From positions 1 through 46,138 of the forward strand of contig VHCO01000031.1 of assembly GCA_016871715.1 (NCBI GenBank): a DNA stretch of 46,138 bases, read 5' to 3'. Positions 44,731 through 46,138 of this stretch are shown here, piece after piece (position 1 is the first letter of the stretch; every line of letters begins with the position of its first letter). The translations under genes and the position numbers were made by a program. Under the pieces are notes generated by a model, which saw nothing but the letters and a program-made list of their open reading frames with translations, did no database searches and was not told the DNA's origin. The stretch comes from Verrucomicrobiota bacterium (GTDB lineage: Bacteria > Verrucomicrobiota > Verrucomicrobiia > Limisphaerales > J093).

Positions 44731-45936
44731 ATGTCCACCTCGACGTCTCCATCCGCTCGCGCGATTCCCTTCGATGGCCAGACCTTCCGGGGCCGGATTG
44801 CCTACAGTTGCGACGGCAATCACAACGATCCAGACGATTGGATTGCCTCGCCAGTGACGCTAGCGATTCTCGCCGAGTCAGGTCTAAAAGACCGGCTCGT
44901 CCACTTCGACTACAACTGCATCCTGCCGCAGACAGACCCGGCGTGGGAGAAAACCCACGCCGAGAGCGTGCTCGGCACCGCGGAACGATATGGCTTCGAC
45001 AAATCGCGGTTCTTCGATTGCCGCCGGGACCTCGATGGCGCCATCGCCAGCATCGCCCAGGCGATCAACGATTCCACCGCAACGAACCCGCTCTATTTCA
45101 TCATCGCCGGTCCGATGGAAGTGCCGTATCTGGGCATCCAGAAATCGGATCCTGCCAAACGACAGTTTGTCTATTGCATCTCGCACAGCCGATGGAACGA
45201 TGGCTTCGCCTCCAAATACAAGTTCACGTTCTCGAAGCGGAGCGTGATCGAGCAGGGCGTCCGCTGGGTGCACATCAGGGACCAGAACCGGTTGTTAAGC
45301 TTTGGTCGCTATGGCCAACCCGCCACGCCGGAGGAGTTCAACCCGTTTTTCTGGATGCGGGATTCGCACGAGGCCAAGGTCCGTTGGCTGTGGGAACGGA
45401 TGTTGGTTTCCACCCGGCCCGATCCGTCGGACGCCGGAATGACCTGGTTTCTCGTCAGCGGCGACGAGGAATGCGACCCAGGAAAGCTCAGAGAGCTTGT
45501 CGAGGGCCGCCGGCCAAGCACACCCATTGCCGCGCGAAAGCGGGTGCGGCTTGAGGCCGAGAACTTCCGCCACCTCGAGGGCTTTGCGTTGGAGGACCGG
45601 AACGACCGGAACGCTTCGCATAGTCTCAACGTCAAACTCGCCGGCGTTGTGACCGGGCGCATCACCACGCTGTTTGACGAGCCTTACACTGCGGACGAAG
45701 CCCGCTACGACATCGAAGTGCGCTATGCCCCGCCGACGACCGGCGCTGCCCGCTTCTCCCTGCTGGTCAACGGCACTCCAACCGGTCCGAACTGGCAAGA
45801 CGGAGCAGCCAATGTCACCTGGCACTCGCACACCATGCGCAATGTGGCGGTGCGACGCGGCGACCGGCTGACCGTGGCACTGGAGACTGACGGTGGCATC
45901 GCGAGACTCGACTATCTCGAACTGACCATGCGATGA
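44731..45936 (+). CDS. Nucleoside-hydrolase-like protein with carbohydrate-binding domain
   Basis: 401 residues from the ATG at 44731, though the frame is open upstream into the serine-hydrolase remnant. RIAYSCDGNHNDPDDWIASP resembles the N-terminal Asp-rich calcium site of nucleoside hydrolases, followed by AILAESGLKDRLVHF and PLYFIIAGPMEVPYL. The C-terminal ~120 residues (RLEAENFRHLEGF, RYDIEVRYAP, DRLTVALETDGGIARLDYLEL) look like a CBM6/CBM35-type beta sandwich. No signal peptide is present at this start, which suggests the original N-terminus was replaced. The stop overlaps the next ATG (ATGA at 45933-45936), so the following gene is coupled. Confidence 0.65.
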   Translation: MSTSTSPSARAIPFDGQTFRGRIAYSCDGNHNDPDDWIASPVTLAILAESGLKDRLVHFDYNCILPQTDPAWEKTHAESVLGTAERYGFDKSRFFDCRRDLDGAIASIAQAINDSTATNPLYFIIAGPMEVPYLGIQKSDPAKRQFVYCISHSRWNDGFASKYKFTFSKRSVIEQGVRWVHIRDQNRLLSFGRYGQPATPEEFNPFFWMRDSHEAKVRWLWERMLVSTRPDPSDAGMTWFLVSGDEECDPGKLRELVEGRRPSTPIAARKRVRLEAENFRHLEGFALEDRNDRNASHSLNVKLAGVVTGRITTLFDEPYTADEARYDIEVRYAPPTTGAARFSLLVNGTPTGPNWQDGAANVTWHSHTMRNVAVRRGDRLTVALETDGGIARLDYLELTMR

Positions 45937-46138
45937 AACCCAACCGACAACATCTGGCCCTGTTGGTCTTCTTGTTTGGCGGCTTTTGTGGTTTGGTTGC
46001 CGCCGAGGTGGAAAAAACTAGGCAGAAACGCGTCCAACCAACCAAAATTCTGCCATGCAATGTGAGGGCCTATGATGAAGACTGGGGCCGCATGGGCCGG
46101 GAGGGCCACGGCCTGAGCTGCGAGTGCGGATTTCGGCG
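45933..46138 (+). CDS. Secreted protein, N-terminus only (window edge)
   Basis: The ATG at 45933 overlaps the previous stop. Residues 1-24 are a signal peptide (MKPNRQHLALLVFLFGGFCG then LVAAE). The mature part begins VEKTRQKRVQPTKILPCNVR and contains several cysteines (CNVRAYDEDW; SCECGF) before the window ends. Too short to classify; the frame is open at the right edge. Confidence 0.7.
   Translation, partial: MKPNRQHLALLVFLFGGFCGLVAAEVEKTRQKRVQPTKILPCNVRAYDEDWGRMGREGHGLSCECGFR

Overview
The window is high-GC bacterial DNA, most like a Verrucomicrobiota genome (Limisphaera/Pedosphaera type; Planctomycetota would be the alternative). The clues are a secreted sulfatase beside a Tat-exported Gfo/Idh oxidoreductase, two PQQ-like beta-propeller proteins, a pectate-lyase/glycosidase polypeptide, PEGA and formylglycine-enzyme-like (FGE) modules, GxxExxY and DUF4338 proteins, and abundant short palindromes and minisatellites between genes. 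No rRNA or taxonomic marker is present, so the assignment is inference.

Layout. 1-458: tandem 57-60 bp repeats. 458-8119: degradative genes (sulfatase, Gfo/Idh, PQQ propeller on the minus strand, small alpha/beta hydrolase, pectate lyase fused to an (alpha/alpha)6 glycosidase). 8165-10235: truncated sirtuin, GNAT acetyltransferase and poorly defined small genes. 10523-11024: a 118-bp minisatellite. 11067-14442 (minus): an operon with a JAB/MPN metalloprotease, an E2-like conjugating enzyme, a 67-residue small protein, an E1-like ThiF enzyme and a small membrane protein. Divergent from it, 14840-21124 (plus): caspase-PEGA-FGE protein, a degenerate sialate-esterase-like protein and a PEGA/TolB-propeller protein. 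Facing them, 21125-29980 (minus): a second caspase-FGE protein, an Ig-like membrane protein, an ExbD/TolR-like protein with Ig-like domains, and a rearranged tract with two more caspase-Ig-FGE units. A tRNA-Ser (GCU) lies at 30493-30585.

31607-41198 (minus) is a decayed defence island related to DISARM: DUF3883 helicase C-termini, an AlbA_2/ATP-binding protein, an OLD-like ATPase, a frameshifted DUF1156 methyltransferase, a possible DrmA tail and a broken DrmB. A GxxExxY cassette with inverted repeats sits inside the island, and an IS66-family element carrying a DruA-like (DUF4338) gene has inserted into the GxxExxY gene with a perfect 8-bp target duplication. 41677-46138 holds PIN/DUF6569 remnants, a frameshifted PQQ-propeller gene, a serine-hydrolase remnant, a nucleoside-hydrolase-like protein and the start of a secreted protein cut by the window edge.

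The most interesting part is the 11-30 kb block. A ubiquitin-like conjugation/deconjugation operon without a recognisable ubiquitin abuts at least four caspase-like domains, most of them fused to FGE (C-type-lectin-fold) modules. I infer a signalling or conflict system in which small-protein conjugation and caspase-like proteolysis may be linked; nothing in the sequence proves the link. A second theme is that many genes have lost internal segments, often apparently at short direct repeats. This could be real decay or an assembly problem and should be settled before functional claims are made.
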